From the NCBI GenBank assembly GCA_034508935.3, contig CM067444.1, positions 61,057,218-61,121,217 on the forward strand: a stretch of DNA of 64,000 nucleotides, in the 5' to 3' direction. This document shows, piece by piece, positions 48,570-59,764 of this stretch. Source of the DNA: Berghia stephanieae. Taxonomy: Eukaryota; Mollusca; Gastropoda; Nudibranchia; Aeolidiidae. Each line of letters starts with the position of its first letter. Position 1 is the first letter of the stretch. A program made the translations under genes and the position numbers. A model generated the notes under the pieces. That model was not told the DNA's origin. It did not search any database and saw nothing but the letters and a program-made list of their open reading frames with translations.

Positions 48570-48860
48570 CAATTAAATAAATATATACATAGATTATAAA
48601 TCTATTAATTAACTAACTAGCTAATAAATAAATAGATGTATAAACAACTAAATAAATAAATAAACAGATTTAACTAAAGAATAACTTTTAAGAAGATACT
48701 AACTGAATAAATATATATAATTTTTTTAATGGTCTAAATTAATAGTAAATATATAAATAGATGAATAAATAAATCTAAAAAATAAATAAATACATAAATT
48801 GATTGTTAAAACACTAAATGAATAAATAAATCGATAGTTTAAATAAAAAAGTATTCAACC
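48570..48860. repeat. degenerate (TAAA)n-rich stretch
   Basis: Repeated aataaataaat and taaataga blocks without a clear unit boundary. Confidence 0.6.
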
Positions 48861-48869
48861 TTAGTGGAA

Positions 48870-49055
48870 ATACTTCTTTAGGGTTTATCATTACGGAAGA
48901 CTGAGATAACCCAATTGTCAGCTGCAGTGCATCACCGCAAAGTAAGCAATAATATGGGCTAAGTCCCTTGCTCGAGGAAAAAAAAAACGAAACACAAAAG
49001 AGGGATTCGAACCCAAGACGATGGAGGTGAAATGCCTTGGTGAATAAAAGGGAGG
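48870..49055 (-). mobile_element. CORE-like SINE, diverged
   Basis: The plus strand shows gataacccaattgtcagctg, catcaccgcaaagtaagcaa, agtcccttgctcgagg, then a box-B-like gagggattcgaacccaagac. Confidence 0.5.
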
Positions 49056-49146
49056 TCCAATCCTGAGTATGCTGAAACCATCGCGTCCTTATTCCTTTTA
49101 AGTTGGGCCCCTCAGATAACTAAAAAAAAAAAAAAAAAAAAAAAAA

Positions 49147-49457
49147 CTTGAGCTTTTATATAGCGCAGTATCCACTAAAAGTGTTCAAAGCGCTTTACAA
49201 GAAGTCCCTAGCCAACGGCAACACTTAACATGTAGAACGAGATATGACATGACGCCTGTTAGGCGATATTGCATTTTTTTTTTCGGACAGAGACAACGCT
49301 GTAAACGGCAAGGTACTCATTTTACACATGAGTAAGGTGAGAGAATGTGAGTAAAGAGTCTTTTCCAAGGACTCAACTCTGCGCCGAACGAGGCTCGAAC
49401 TCATGACCTTCCGATCTGAAAGCGAGTGTCATACCACAAGACCACATAGCCGCAAGT
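49147..49457 (-). mobile_element. SINE-B, best full-length copy
   Basis: Runs from gagcttttatatagcgcagt to the tRNA-like head read in reverse (aggctcgaactcatgacctt, then accacaagaccacatagcc). On the minus strand the head has box A ggctatgtggtcttgtggta and box B aggtcatgagttcgagcct. Preceded by a 26-nt A run (49121-49146). Confidence 0.8.
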
Positions 49458-49465
49458 CTATCTAA

Positions 49466-49650
49466 CTATCCTAAAGTGAGAGCATAACTAGCCCGATACC
49501 TACAGTCAGGAGGGCTGAGGTTCGATTCCCAGTGATATTTTTCTTTGTTTTGTCTGGCACTGTTTCATACACATTTTCCCCCATCTCATAATCGATGATG
49601 GAAGTTGTGACCCTAAAGTAATTAATTATTGTCCTAGTCCCACAAGAGAG
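49466..49650 (+). mobile_element. SINE-D copy with tRNA-like head
   Basis: Head cataactagcccgatacct, box B gaggttcgattcccagtga, then ttttgtctggcactgtttca. Confidence 0.6.
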
Positions 49651-49662
49651 AGCAGGGCTACC

Positions 49663-49835
49663 AACTTGACTGTCTCCCTCCCAATTAAGGATCCCCAGCA
49701 GGACAAGGCAAAAAACCAAACAAGTCTTAATCCAGAGCAAAGGCAGATGAACATGGAAAGGACAAACATATTATAGGGGATAGAAGATACAGCAAGTGAC
49801 CTCTTTGCCTACCATTGGAAGTTAGAAGACCCCAA
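49663..49835 (+). repeat. R520 fragment
   Basis: Last third of R520: gactgtctccctcccaatta, gatagaagatacagcaagtg and acctctttgcctaccattgg. Confidence 0.65.
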
Positions 49836-50149
49836 GCAGTTTTGAGTCATTGGTAATAACAAGAAATGAAGTGAGTAGGAAAGTGACAGAAGATAACAAA
49901 GAATAAAAACTTGCGCGGCTATAGGGGCTCTAACCGTAGCCACCGTTAACATATAGCCTGACACTAGAACCCTCTAGGACTGTGAGTTTGGCGTCATTTT
50001 TTAGGTTTGTGTAGTGTCTTGTGAGTTGTCGTTAGTAGAGCTCATGGATACAAGTTATTTCATTGGTTGACCTATTGAATATAACTCACGACTTGTTTTC
50101 TTTTGTGGCAAAAGACTGGCATTTTGACGTCATTTTTTGGTCAGTGTCA

Positions 50150-50300
50150 GGCAATAAATTTACGATGGCTACGCTCGAACCCGCGACCATACTGGTACAA
50201 CAACTCCTCCTAGCCGGGGAGATCGTAGCTCTACCGTATGAGCTATCCATAACCCTCAAAAAAGTCGCTTCAAACCTTAGTCTAACTAGAGCCTCTCTCC
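50150..50300 (-). mobile_element. tRNA-like sequence / SINE head
   Basis: The minus strand has box A tagctcatacggtagagcta and box B ggtcgcgggttcgagcgtag about 55 nt apart, wider than in a real tRNA gene. Probably a SINE head of another family. Confidence 0.4.
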
Positions 50301-50504
50301 CCGACTTTTTGAGGTCAAAGGTTCAACACACATAAACGCCGCCAAGTTAGTTGGCCAGCATTTAAGCTTAATAGCCAATATTCTCAACACACACATTAAC
50401 ATAGAAATGATTGAGACATTGAGTAAAAGACATTTGGTAACACTGTGGATACTTTTCCATACCAAAGTTCAAATTATCAAGTTAAAGAAAGAAAGATTGA
50501 TCTT

Positions 50505-51950
50505 TTATATAGAGCAATATCCACTAGACATGCTCAAACTCAAAGCGCTTTACAAGGGGTCCCTGGCCAATAGCAACACTTAACATGTAGGACGGGACAT
50601 GACGCCAGTTAGGCGATATTACAATTTTTTTCGGACAGAGACAACGCTGTTAACGACCAAGTATTCATTTTACACCTGAGTAGGCATCCTTCCGCCTCAA
50701 GAGACGATGGTTTGCGCCCTGTATGGCTTTGGTCTCATCAGTCTTGTTGAGAGCAGCGACGGGTGTGACTCAGCAGACCAATCCTTGCATGGCAGTCTCT
50801 ACCGCAGTTGTTGCACACGTAGTTTGACTGTGTGTTTGGTTTTTGGATCTGCTGCCTCTCTTTCCTCCTTGCTCTCCTCTCCTCAAACTTCTTCTTTCTC
50901 CTCTCCTCGCCTCTCTTCACTCCCTCCATCACCGCATATCACCAGCCGCTGCGGTCGTCAGCAAGCGATTCCCATATGTTTGAGTCGATGCCTGTCAGTT
51001 TTGTGTCTCGTTTGCAGACACCATAGAAGCGCAGAACTGGGCGGCCAGTTGGTCGCCGTCCAGAAGCTAGTTCACGGTACATGATGTCTTTGGGTATGCG
51101 TCCATTGTCCATCCTGTGTATGTGACCAAGCCATCGCAGAGCATGAGATGCATACTGAGGGAGTTAGCTCTTTCTAGCACTGCATTGTTAGTGAGTCTGT
51201 CCTGCCACCTGATGCCGATAATTCGTCGTAGACAGCGAATGTGGAAGTTTTCCAGGTGGTTCTCCTGTCGGGCATATGTTGTCCAGGATTCACTGCCACA
51301 CAGTAGGCTACTGAGTACACAATCCTGGTAGCCTAGACTTTGAGTTTGGTGTTCAAAGTGAGTTGGTTGTTGGTCCACACTCTCCTGCTCAGTTGTGCCA
51401 TGACAGCGGCAGCTTTGACGATGCGCTTGTCTAATTCTGCATCAAGTGAGAGGTTGCTGGTGATGGTTGTGCCCAGGTATGTGAAGTGATCAGTGACTTC
51501 TGGCTCCTCGTTGTCAATGCGAATTGCTGGTATAGAGGGGACATCCTGACACATTACATTTGTTTTCTTGATGCTGATCGTCAGCCCGAATTCCCTGCAT
51601 GCGTGGGAAAACCTGTCCATCAGCCGCTGGAGGTCTTCCTCGGTATGCGCGCATAGAGCTGCATCATCTGCAAATAGCATTTCCTTTATGAGGACTGTGC
51701 GGACCTTGCTCTTTGCTCACAGCCGTGCCAGATTGAACAGCTTTCCATCACTTCTGGTGTTTAAGTGGACTCCTTCTGGGGACTCTTTGAATGCAAATTT
51801 CAACAGTAAGGAGATAAATATACCAAACAAAGTCGGTGCAAGGACACAGCCTTGTTTCACGCCGCTGCGCATGGGGAAGGGTTCAGAGGCGCCACAGTGA
51901 GAGAATTGTGAATAAAGAGCCTTTTCCAAGGACTCAACTATTCAAATATT
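50505..51950 (-). mobile_element. SINE-B split by a LINE
   Basis: The left half (tatagagcaatatccactag to ttacacctgagta, ending 50682) and right half (cagtgagagaattgtgaata, from 51895) are one SINE-B interrupted by a LINE. Confidence 0.8.
50683..51894 (-). mobile_element. LINE fragment inside SINE-B
   Basis: Minus-strand frames give the RT blocks GVKQGCVLAPTLFGIFIS and FADDAALCAHTEEDLQRLMD, then FTYLGTTITSNLSLDAELDK, YARQENHLENFHIRCLRRII, GIRWQDRLTNNAVLERA and a C-terminal Cys/His finger CNNCGRDCHARIGLLSHTRR. The region between those frames changes frame at least twice, so it is dead. It is 5' truncated before the RT fingers. No clear target duplication. Its insertion point inside SINE-B dates it as younger than that SINE. 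Confidence 0.85.
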
Positions 51951-52281
51951 CCTAGACCATACCGTCAATGTTCTTTCTTTGAGATCAGCTAAAAGTCTCA
52001 TCCAGACACCAACAAGGATCCCACTAAGAGGAATACACTCAAATGTTTACAAATCATTCGTTAAAAAATCCCCCCAAAAACAGTACATAATAAAGAGATG
52101 ATTTACAAGGTAAAAAATATTATCTCTCAAAACTATAACTATACTTTCGACTACTTCCCTTCCAGCCAGGGTCAGGACAAAACTAAGTAATCTCATTCCA
52201 AGACAAAGACAGAAAGCAATTGGAAAACAGATACAGGGCGATAGAAGGCACAGCAAGTGATCTCCTTACCCACTATGGGAG
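51942..52281 (+). repeat. R520, 5'-truncated
   Basis: Begins at the gagatcagctaaaagtctca block and ends at ttacccactatgggag. Confidence 0.7.
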
Positions 52282-52432
52282 TGAATATATTTGTGTTCAC
52301 AACTCTGAATTTGCAAGCACACATGAATAGTCAAGCAGTGACTTCATCAAGCGCAGTGATCTGAATGTGAATATAAGACATCATCGCCTTTAGAGTGAAC
52401 CAGCTTTTAAATTTACTCAAAATGCATTTCAA

Positions 52433-52690
52433 GGGCTCTCACGGCAACAGCACCAAAACACGCAGGACAAGTCATGACGCCATTAAGTTACTATGTTAGA
52501 ATTTCTTTTTTCAACTGTGACCAGCCTGGGATTCATTTTACACCAAAGTACAGTGAGAAAATGTGAGTAAAGAGTCTTAGTCTTATCCGACAAATAAACT
52601 TTGCAGTACACCTCCCACTGTGAGAGTCGACCAGGATCGCTAGTGAGGCCTGAAGGCAAATGTATTACTACAAGACCACAAGACCAACAT
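52433..52690 (-). mobile_element. SINE-B, strongly diverged
   Basis: gacaagtcatgacgccatta, then ttacaccaaagtacagtgag and tattactacaagaccacaag keep the family order. Confidence 0.5.
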
Positions 52691-52713
52691 TTGATTGTCG
52701 ACGATGTTTTATG

Positions 52714-52823
<110 letters not shown>

Positions 52824-53023
52824 TTATTTGATTTTTTCCAGACTTGCTGGGGAGTGATGAGGATTTTTTAAAGACTGAAATTTCAAAATATGCTTTCAAG
52901 TTATTTTCTTGCTCTTTCTTCATGCAAGTTCTTGGTATTCTGGAACTGACTTGTATCAAAGCCTTTGCACACCAACATTATTTGAAATAATTATTCGATG
53001 TCCACAAGATTTAGCAATAGAAT

Positions 53024-53534
53024 TGTTTGTTTTTGGTATGTTTTTAAGGGTTTTACGGCGCTTGCAACATATAAAGGTCATATCAGCGCCAGTAAAAAGG
53101 AAGAAAATGGGATAGTTAAAAGATTCTAGAATTACAATTAAAGCGCCCAAGAAAAGATTAGACAAAGGGGAAGTGGTTCAAATATGAAATAGATGTAGAT
53201 TCCAAGCGCATACTATCAGTGTACTTAGTTTGAGATCAACTAAAAGTCTCACCCTTACACCAACATATGATCCCACTAAGAGGAATACATGCAAATGATT
53301 ACAAAACATGTTTACAATACATAACAGAGAGATGATTTACAAATAAAAAAAAATATCATCTCCCAAAACTATAACTATACATTCGACTGTTTTCCTCCCA
53401 GCCAAGGTCAGGACGAAATTAAGTAATCTCATTCCAAGACAAAGACAGAAAGCAATTGGAAAACTGATAAAGGGGGATAGAAGACACGATAAATACCTCC
53501 CTGCCCACGATGGGAGGTCGGGAACCCCACCCAG
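53024..53534 (+). repeat. R520, near full length
   Basis: Starts gtttttaagggttttacggc, ends tgggaggtcgggaaccccac plus ccag. Confidence 0.75.
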
Positions 53535-53539
53535 GCATA

Positions 53540-53995
53540 AAATGGTTTGCTGTGCGAATCAATAGAGCATATTTCACAGACTTAAACCAGTAACACAACT
53601 CTTTAACACATGAATAGTCACTCATCCATCCATATAAAAATAATGCAACAATATTTAGACGTTTCATGAATATCAATTTATTCAATATTCTATTTCATCA
53701 TCCAACAAGTTGTTCATTGCTTCTCTCAAGGCACATCATCAAAATTAAATACTGACACGATAAACAACAAGGCGCCAACTCAAAGTCATGCCATCTTATG
53801 TTTACATGTTTACCAGTAAAAAAAAAAAAAAAGATTAAAAAAAAAACAAACCAAAAATCATGATTTGAATATTTGTGATTTAATATTTTTGTTGTCAATC
53901 ATTCTATGCAAACATCTTTCTAATAATAGTATAGCTTTTAGCTTATGTCAAAATGGGGTAAAGCAGTTTATAAGCTCTATTTAAAATTATCATTA
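53540..53995. other. no gene or repeat recognised
   Basis: AT-rich sequence without a supported coding frame. Confidence 0.4.
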
Positions 53996-53999
53996 TCAA

Positions 54000-54020
54000 A
54001 TAATAATAATAATAATAATA

Positions 54021-54060
<40 letters not shown>

Positions 54061-54077
54061 GTGATAATAATAATGAT

Positions 54078-54127
<50 letters not shown>
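54000..54127. repeat. (AAT)n followed by (ATT)n
   Basis: AAT to about 54060, then a short spacer, then ATT to 54127. The halves are complementary and could form a long hairpin. Confidence 0.92.
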
Positions 54128-54221
54128 GAAACTATGACGTACAAGGGAACCTGAATTTACTTTTGAAAGTATTGCATATTAAATAATCATCAATTAAAAT
54201 ATATTTTAAAAATAATCTTAG

Positions 54222-54345
54222 AGGATCCCTAACAGGCGTCATGTCTCGTCCTACTTTTTAAACGTTACTGTTGGCTAGGAATCCCTTGTAAAGGGCATTG
54301 AGCACGTTTAATGGATATTGCGCGATATAAATTCTCATATTTTTC
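54222..54345 (+). mobile_element. SINE-B 3' fragment
   Basis: ccctaacaggcgtcatgtct, ttggctaggaatcccttgta and aatggatattgcgcgatata match the family tail in forward orientation. Confidence 0.65.
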
Positions 54346-54472
54346 ATTTTTGTTGTTGTTGTTTTTTATTTTTTTTACTGTGAATACCGATATAATATTA
54401 TTTTTGCATATGTGGTAGATAAATAGAATTGTTTACAAAACATTCAATGTCACTGATGTTAAGTTATATATC

Positions 54473-54994
54473 TATGTTGTTTTTGTTTTTGTTTTTAAGG
54501 GTTTAACGGCGCTTGCAACACATTAAGGTCATATCAGCGCCAGTAAAAAGGAAGAAAATGGGATAGTAAAAAGTTCTAGAATTACAATTAAAGCATCCAA
54601 GAATAAGGCAGACAAAGGGGAATTGGTTCAAATAGGGAACAGATGTAGATTCCAAGAGCACACTATCAGTGTACTTAGTTTGAGATCACCTAAAAGTCTC
54701 ATCCAGACACCAGCACGGGTCCCCACTAAGAGGAATACACTCAAATGTTTACAAATAATATCTCTAATACAGTGAATAACAGAGAGATGATTTACAAGGA
54801 AAAAAATATCATCTCCCAAAACTAACATTTGACTGTTTCCCTCCCAGCCAGAGTATCCGGCCAGGGCCAGGACAAAACCAAGTAATCTCATTCCAAGACA
54901 AAGACAGAAAGCATGTTGGAAAACAGAAATGGGGGGATAGAAGACGCAGTATGTACCTCCCTGCCCACTATGGGAGGTCAGGAACTCCACCCAG
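54473..54994 (+). repeat. R520, near full length
   Basis: Starts gtttttaagggtttaacggc, ends tgggaggtcaggaactccac plus ccag. Confidence 0.75.
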
Positions 54995-55177
54995 TATAAA
55001 TCTATGTAAAATGCCATGAACTCTCAACAATTTTAATAGGACAACAAATGGTTTTATCATAGCCTTGATGTGTTCCAACTGTGCTTATTATTAATTCGCC
55101 TGAATTACATGGAAAATTGGCAAAATAGGTCAGGGAGGCGGAGGATATTGGATTGAACATTCCATCATATCTCAGTG

Positions 55178-55412
55178 TTAACTCACTCAACCCTAACACC
55201 GACTTTATCCGTAATTTACCTGGTTTACTTTTACCCCATGCCTATTCATTTCATTTTTCTGAGACAAAATATAGGTGCAGTATCAAAGCTAATGTTTTTA
55301 GTTTTTGCATGTTAATGATAGTTGAATAAAACTTTTTATGTGCATGCTCAATTTTAATACATTTCTTCCAATTTTGAAAAGTAGCAAAAATCTCTAGGAT
55401 TGAGTGAGTTAA
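55178..55412. mobile_element. TTAA-flanked MITE (piggyBac-like, tentative)
   Basis: Both ends are ttaa followed by ctcactcaa(c/t)ccta as inverted repeats. 235 bp including TTAA, with internal gaaaagtagcaaaaatct. Non-coding. TTAA targets are typical of piggyBac-type elements. Confidence 0.65.
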
Positions 55413-55479
55413 TCATATTATCATATCATATCATGTAAAGGGTGATTGTGGTCAACTGACCTTTTAAAACCTTGTGTAT

Positions 55480-55565
55480 TTAACTCACTCAATCCTGGAG
55501 ACTTTTGCTACTTTTCAGAATTGGAAAAAAATGTGTAAAAAATGAGCATGTATATAGTTTTATAA
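55480..55565 (-). mobile_element. half copy of the TTAA MITE
   Basis: taactcactcaatcctggag followed by acttttgctacttttcagaa is the terminal part of the element at 55178-55412 in opposite orientation. Confidence 0.6.
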
Positions 55566-56054
55566 TACTGTCAAAGAAATGATCACACCATCGAATACAA
55601 AAAATCTACCTACAAATACATCTCCAAAAGAACTCTGTGACAAATTCAACACCTTTTTCATTGAGAAAATTTCCAACTTCCGACAGAAACTAGACAACGA
55701 CAGCCCCACAAATCTACATCCCAGCACGACATCACGAGTTGAAACAAGCATGACTTCACCAATGAACACAACAACAATGACAAGGCACGTGACATCGCCT
55801 GGAAGATCAACATCAACGGAAGAGACACTACAGGAGGACACAACACTTACCTGCACGACACGACCAACTAAATCTATGAACACCCGTTATAAAATTTTAA
55901 CGTCGTTTGAACCCGTAAAAATAGAGGAAGTTAAAAATATTTTGTCAGATATGCCTAATAAATCATGCCCGCTATATAAAACACCAACTTGGCTCATAAA
56001 ATCATGTTCAAAGTATCTTGCTCCAGCAATTGCATCTATCGTAAATGTAAGTCT
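55557..56054 (+). mobile_element. LINE fragment (region before and start of RT)
   Basis: The frame reads PKELCDKFNTFFIEKISNFR and later FEPVKIEEVKNILSDMPNKS plus TPTWLIKSCSKYLAPAIASI, the pattern FFxxKI...F.PV...EV..IL...SC.LD..PTWLLK of CR1/Jockey-type LINEs just N-terminal of the RT palm. Ends abruptly at SLQ (56054), where hAT sequence begins in the same frame. Confidence 0.75.
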
Positions 56055-56505
56055 GCAGGGTTTATATATAGCCGCAGCCAAGTCCATGTCTAAAAAGTTG
56101 CCTCTAAACAGTCCAACTTTGGTATCTTTGTCAGCTCTGGACCCCAGCTTGACAAAACACACTGCTGTCAAAAAGAACGTGAATAGGCTGGTTGGGATGT
56201 CACATTTTTATTTGTCTAACAGTAACAGTGATGCATGTCTTGATGAGGTCAGGGCTTATGTTAATGATGACTAGTAGCCTGACTATAGGGACGATGAAGG
56301 AAGAGTGGATATGTGGTGGACCCAAGATTGTCTAGTCAGTAAGTATCCTAATTTGACAAAAGTTGCTTCTGCTATGCTTTCAATTTTTCATGGACCTCAA
56401 GTAGAGTCAATTTTTTCTGTTATGTCTAGAATAATGATAGACCAGACTGCAAGCACAACAATACCATTTTTAGGAGAGGTGAAGCAGAAGCCGTGGAGAG
56501 AGTAA
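56055..56505 (+). mobile_element. hAT transposase C-terminal fragment (type A)
   Basis: Continues the upstream frame with AAKSMSKKLPLNSPTLVSLS and ALDPSL, then VRAYVNDD. After a stop at 56272-56274 it reads RVDMWWTQDCLVSKYPNLTK and AMLSIFHGPQVESIFSVMSR, the hAT dimerisation segment (YP.L..VA.A.LS.FHGPQVESSFN.M). At least one stop; pseudogenic. Confidence 0.75.
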
Positions 56506-56509
56506 AAAA

Positions 56510-57070
56510 AGTCATTGACAACAACCATAGCTTCTGCTGTTGTTCAGACAGCCCTGATTTTGACTGCAAAAAATTCGCCAATTAGATTATCATACTACCA
56601 AATGCAGTCAACCACTTGCAAAGATAAGAAAATTTTCCAACCCACAATGAAATGTCTTAGTCTGCATCACAACACAATATGTAGATTCATTCTGTCTTGG
56701 TCATGTAAAGGCTGTGGACATCATTGACAAGTTGTCAATATTCATGGATTGATTGAACAGCTGTAAACTAGTCCAGTTGTCCATGGATGGACCTAATGTC
56801 AACTTGAAGGTTTTAAATGATTTCTTTAAATTCTTGAAGAAAATTATGGCTTCACTGTATTGAATTTCATGTGGACTCCATGTACTTCATAATGCATTTA
56901 AAGATGGGGTGAGTGAGTCAGGGTGGAAAATAGATACATTACTGCTGTCTTATTACCTCTTTCATGATTCCCCTGATAGGAGGGATGACTTCTTTCAGTT
57001 TACTGAAGGTAGCCAACTACCTCTCAAGTTTGCGATCATAGACGGTTAGTGAAAATCCCATCCCAGTCAG
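56510..57070 (+). mobile_element. hAT transposase central fragment (type A)
   Basis: Broken frames include QLSMDGPNVNLKVLNDFFKF, then a Gly-Leu-His-type block (CGLHVLHNAFKDGVSESGWK in a shifted frame) and YYLFHDSPDRRDDFFQFTEG. These match the SMDGPNVNWKFF / CGLHTVHGAFK / LHDSPARREDF blocks of the hAT family whose C-terminal part lies just upstream. The central part therefore follows the C-terminal part, a permuted order. Several frame changes. Confidence 0.7.
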
Positions 57071-57074
57071 AAGA

Positions 57075-59060
57075 AGTTAAACATGCCGTAGGCCGAACAA
57101 AAACATCATGCATTGTAAAAGAGATGGCCTGCCAATACAAGTTGGAAATCTCAACAAAATTTGAACATGTTCTTTTCGCCCTTTCCACTGATGGCAGTCA
57201 TAGAAAATTCTAAACTCTACCCAATTATTATTTCATTCCCAGACACTGTCACTAAATCCATTAAGCTTCAAGTCATTTCAATTCCTAACCTTGAAGAAAA
57301 ATCAAGTGGCATAAACATTCAAAATCTAATAGTGAATGAAATTGAAAAACTGAATATACCCACATCCAACTGCATCGCGATATGGACTCAGATAATGCCC
57401 CAGTTATGTTAGGACACACTTCAGGTGTGATTTCAGTCCTAAAGAACCACAAATCGGAGATATTCGCTCTTAGCTGCCCATGTCACCTTCCAAACATTGC
57501 ATCCCAGAAAGCACCACAGATCTTACCAGTCTCCATTGATTCAGTTTTAATTGATCTGTTTTACTATCTGGAAAATCGTGTGAATAGAAAGCAGAGGTTA
57601 ATTGACAAGCAGATAGAATGTGGCAATGAGGTGAGGAAGATGGTAAAGCATGTTTGTACACGCTGGCTTTCCCTTGGTCAGGTTGGCAACTCAGTGGGAC
57701 ACAATAACAACATCTTTGATGGAGAACTTGAGGTGGACAAAGACGTCAAAATTAAAAGTAATGCACAATTACCGGGTTTCAATATTCTAAAAAAGACAAG
57801 ATGGTGAGAGAGCATCAAAAAGTGTACAAATTAATGAAAAGCCATCACAAGTGAAAGAGAGTTGGGTCTGGGGAAGGACAATCAAAACAGGACCAGCTAG
57901 GGAAAACATAAATCGTGAAAAATGAGGACAGTAAGCCAGAAAAAAAGAAATAGTTAAAATACATAAAATGCTTCATACAGCTCCTGCAGAGCATATGCTG
58001 AACATCTTCTTTTCTCTATCAAAATTGGAGAAAACCAATGCGACTTTGCAGTCTAGTGAGTCAATGATTCGCAAACTCAGACAAATTTTGACTGCATTCT
58101 TGAAAGAGCTGCAATTGTGTGCTTCGTAAAACATGATGCCGTCAGTGACAAAGATCCTATTTACACTGATTTTAATGCAAAGGATATGCAGAAGAAAGAC
58201 TTAGACATGAGAATAGGAAATGGTGCCTTGGACCATGTAGAGAAATTGGAAGGAAAAGACGTGATTGAATTTTTTGATTCCGTGAGGCAATATTACTATG
58301 CTGCTTGCGTCTATACAATAGCTAACTTCAATCTTAGATCAGATGTCCTTAAACATGCAGAAGCAACAGTTGTTGAGGAGAGGATAGAATCTAGCTTTAC
58401 ATCTATTAGGTTCTTTATTAAAAAACAACCATGTCTTGTTTTACTAAATGGGGACACGAAGGTTGAAGCTATGGTTGGATTAGAGGAAGAGTTTTCACAA
58501 TTCCAAATAGAGTGCTTTGATTCTTCGTTCTACCAACAATCAATCAGTAAACAGTGGTTTGAGACAGGGGAAAGAAAAGATGTGCTTGGAAAACATGAAA
58601 TTTCAAAGATTGTCCTTTTTCATGTTGGGACAGATGCACAACATGCAACATGAATGCACCCTCACAAGCACCACCCCTATCACCACCGCCCACCCCGTTC
58701 GAGAAAATATTTGCTGACTTTTTTTTTTACCTTGGAGGACATCACTACTTTAGTCTTTCGGGTGGTCAGAGCTATGGATGGATTAGAGGAAGAGTTTTCA
58801 CAATTGATTCTTCGTTCTACCAACAATCAATCAGTAAACAGAGGTTACAAATATACTGTGTTAAGAAAACATGAAATTTAAAAGATTGTCCTTTTTCATG
58901 TTGGGACTGTTGACCATTCCACATAGCAACAGTGAATGCGAGGGGATTTTTAGCCAAGTTAGGAAAAACAAAACAGACTTTTGAGGATCTCTTTCAAATG
59001 ATAAGCCTGTCAAACATTCTAGTTGCAAAATCGTTCATGGAGGGGAAATGTTACAAGTAA
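57075..59060 (+). mobile_element. second hAT transposase remnant (type B)
   Basis: Blocks in normal order: GRTKTSCIVKEMACQYKLEI, LSTDGS, DSDNAPVMLGHTSGVISVLK, SCPCHLPNIASQKAPQILPV, LIDLFYYLENRVNRKQRL, MVKHVCTRWLSLGQ, then 58117-58653 (IEFFDSVRQYYYAACVYTIA) and finally SECEGIFSQVRKNKTDF near 58935, the hAT dimerisation block. The family is distinct from type A. About six or more frame breaks. Segment 58465-58640 is partly repeated at 58770-58915. Plain decayed DNA transposon. Confidence 0.8.
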
Positions 59061-59334
59061 ATCTTTTCACCACAATTGCTTAAAAAAGCAAAAGCTGCTA
59101 CTTAGGCTTATGTAAAACAGAAATAAAGAGTATATTGGTAGAATGACCCAATTTGTGGTTTTGACATCTCCTTAAACAATTACTTTAACCCTTTTGACTT
59201 TGAGGATTCTAATATATGCCTGACGAGATGACATATGATGAAAAACCAACTTTCCAACTTTCAAATCTTAATGTAACCCTAATAGATTATTATTATCATC
59301 ATCATTATTATTATCATCACCATCATCAGCACCA

Positions 59335-59760
59335 AATGGGGATACAATGATACCAATGAAGATGGAGATACTGTTGAGGAATGGGCTGACCAAAATAATC
59401 TGACACTCTTCGTGACGCAAAAGACAAACCATCATTTTCAAGCACTCGCTGGAGAAGAGGTTACAACCCAGACCTTGCATTTGCGTCTTCCAGACATCTC
59501 CAAAACTTTCAGAAATATGTCAGCAACCCCATACCAAACCTATCAACATTGAGGTAGGACCAGTCATTAGACCCCGCGAGAGCAAACCTCTACCCTGATT
59601 CAATTTTGGGAAGGCAAAGTGGGAAAAATTCTCGTCAGACATAAATGACAGCATCAACACCATTGATCCAGTTCCCAAAAACGACGACCAGTTCCAAAAG
59701 CGTGTTTGGAGAATTGCCAAAAAACACATACCATGATAATCATATACCTGGGAATTGCCC
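59335..59760 (+). mobile_element. LINE fragment (endonuclease domain end)
   Basis: Reads TNEDGDTVEEWADQNNLTLF, then in other frames WRRGYNPDLAFASSRHLQNF and VIRPRESKPLP, with FGKAKWEKFSSDINDSINTI and FQKRVWRIAKKHIP. This is the C-terminal part of a LINE APE endonuclease and its linker (DGDTLSDWA.NNDLTLL ... NPDLAF ... F.KA.W..F...). Several frame changes. Confidence 0.7.
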
Positions 59761-59764
59761 CTGG

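Noticed and set aside
50063-50335. 90-codon plus-strand frame as a gene
   Set aside because: It overlaps a tRNA-like SINE head on the other strand and has no protein features.
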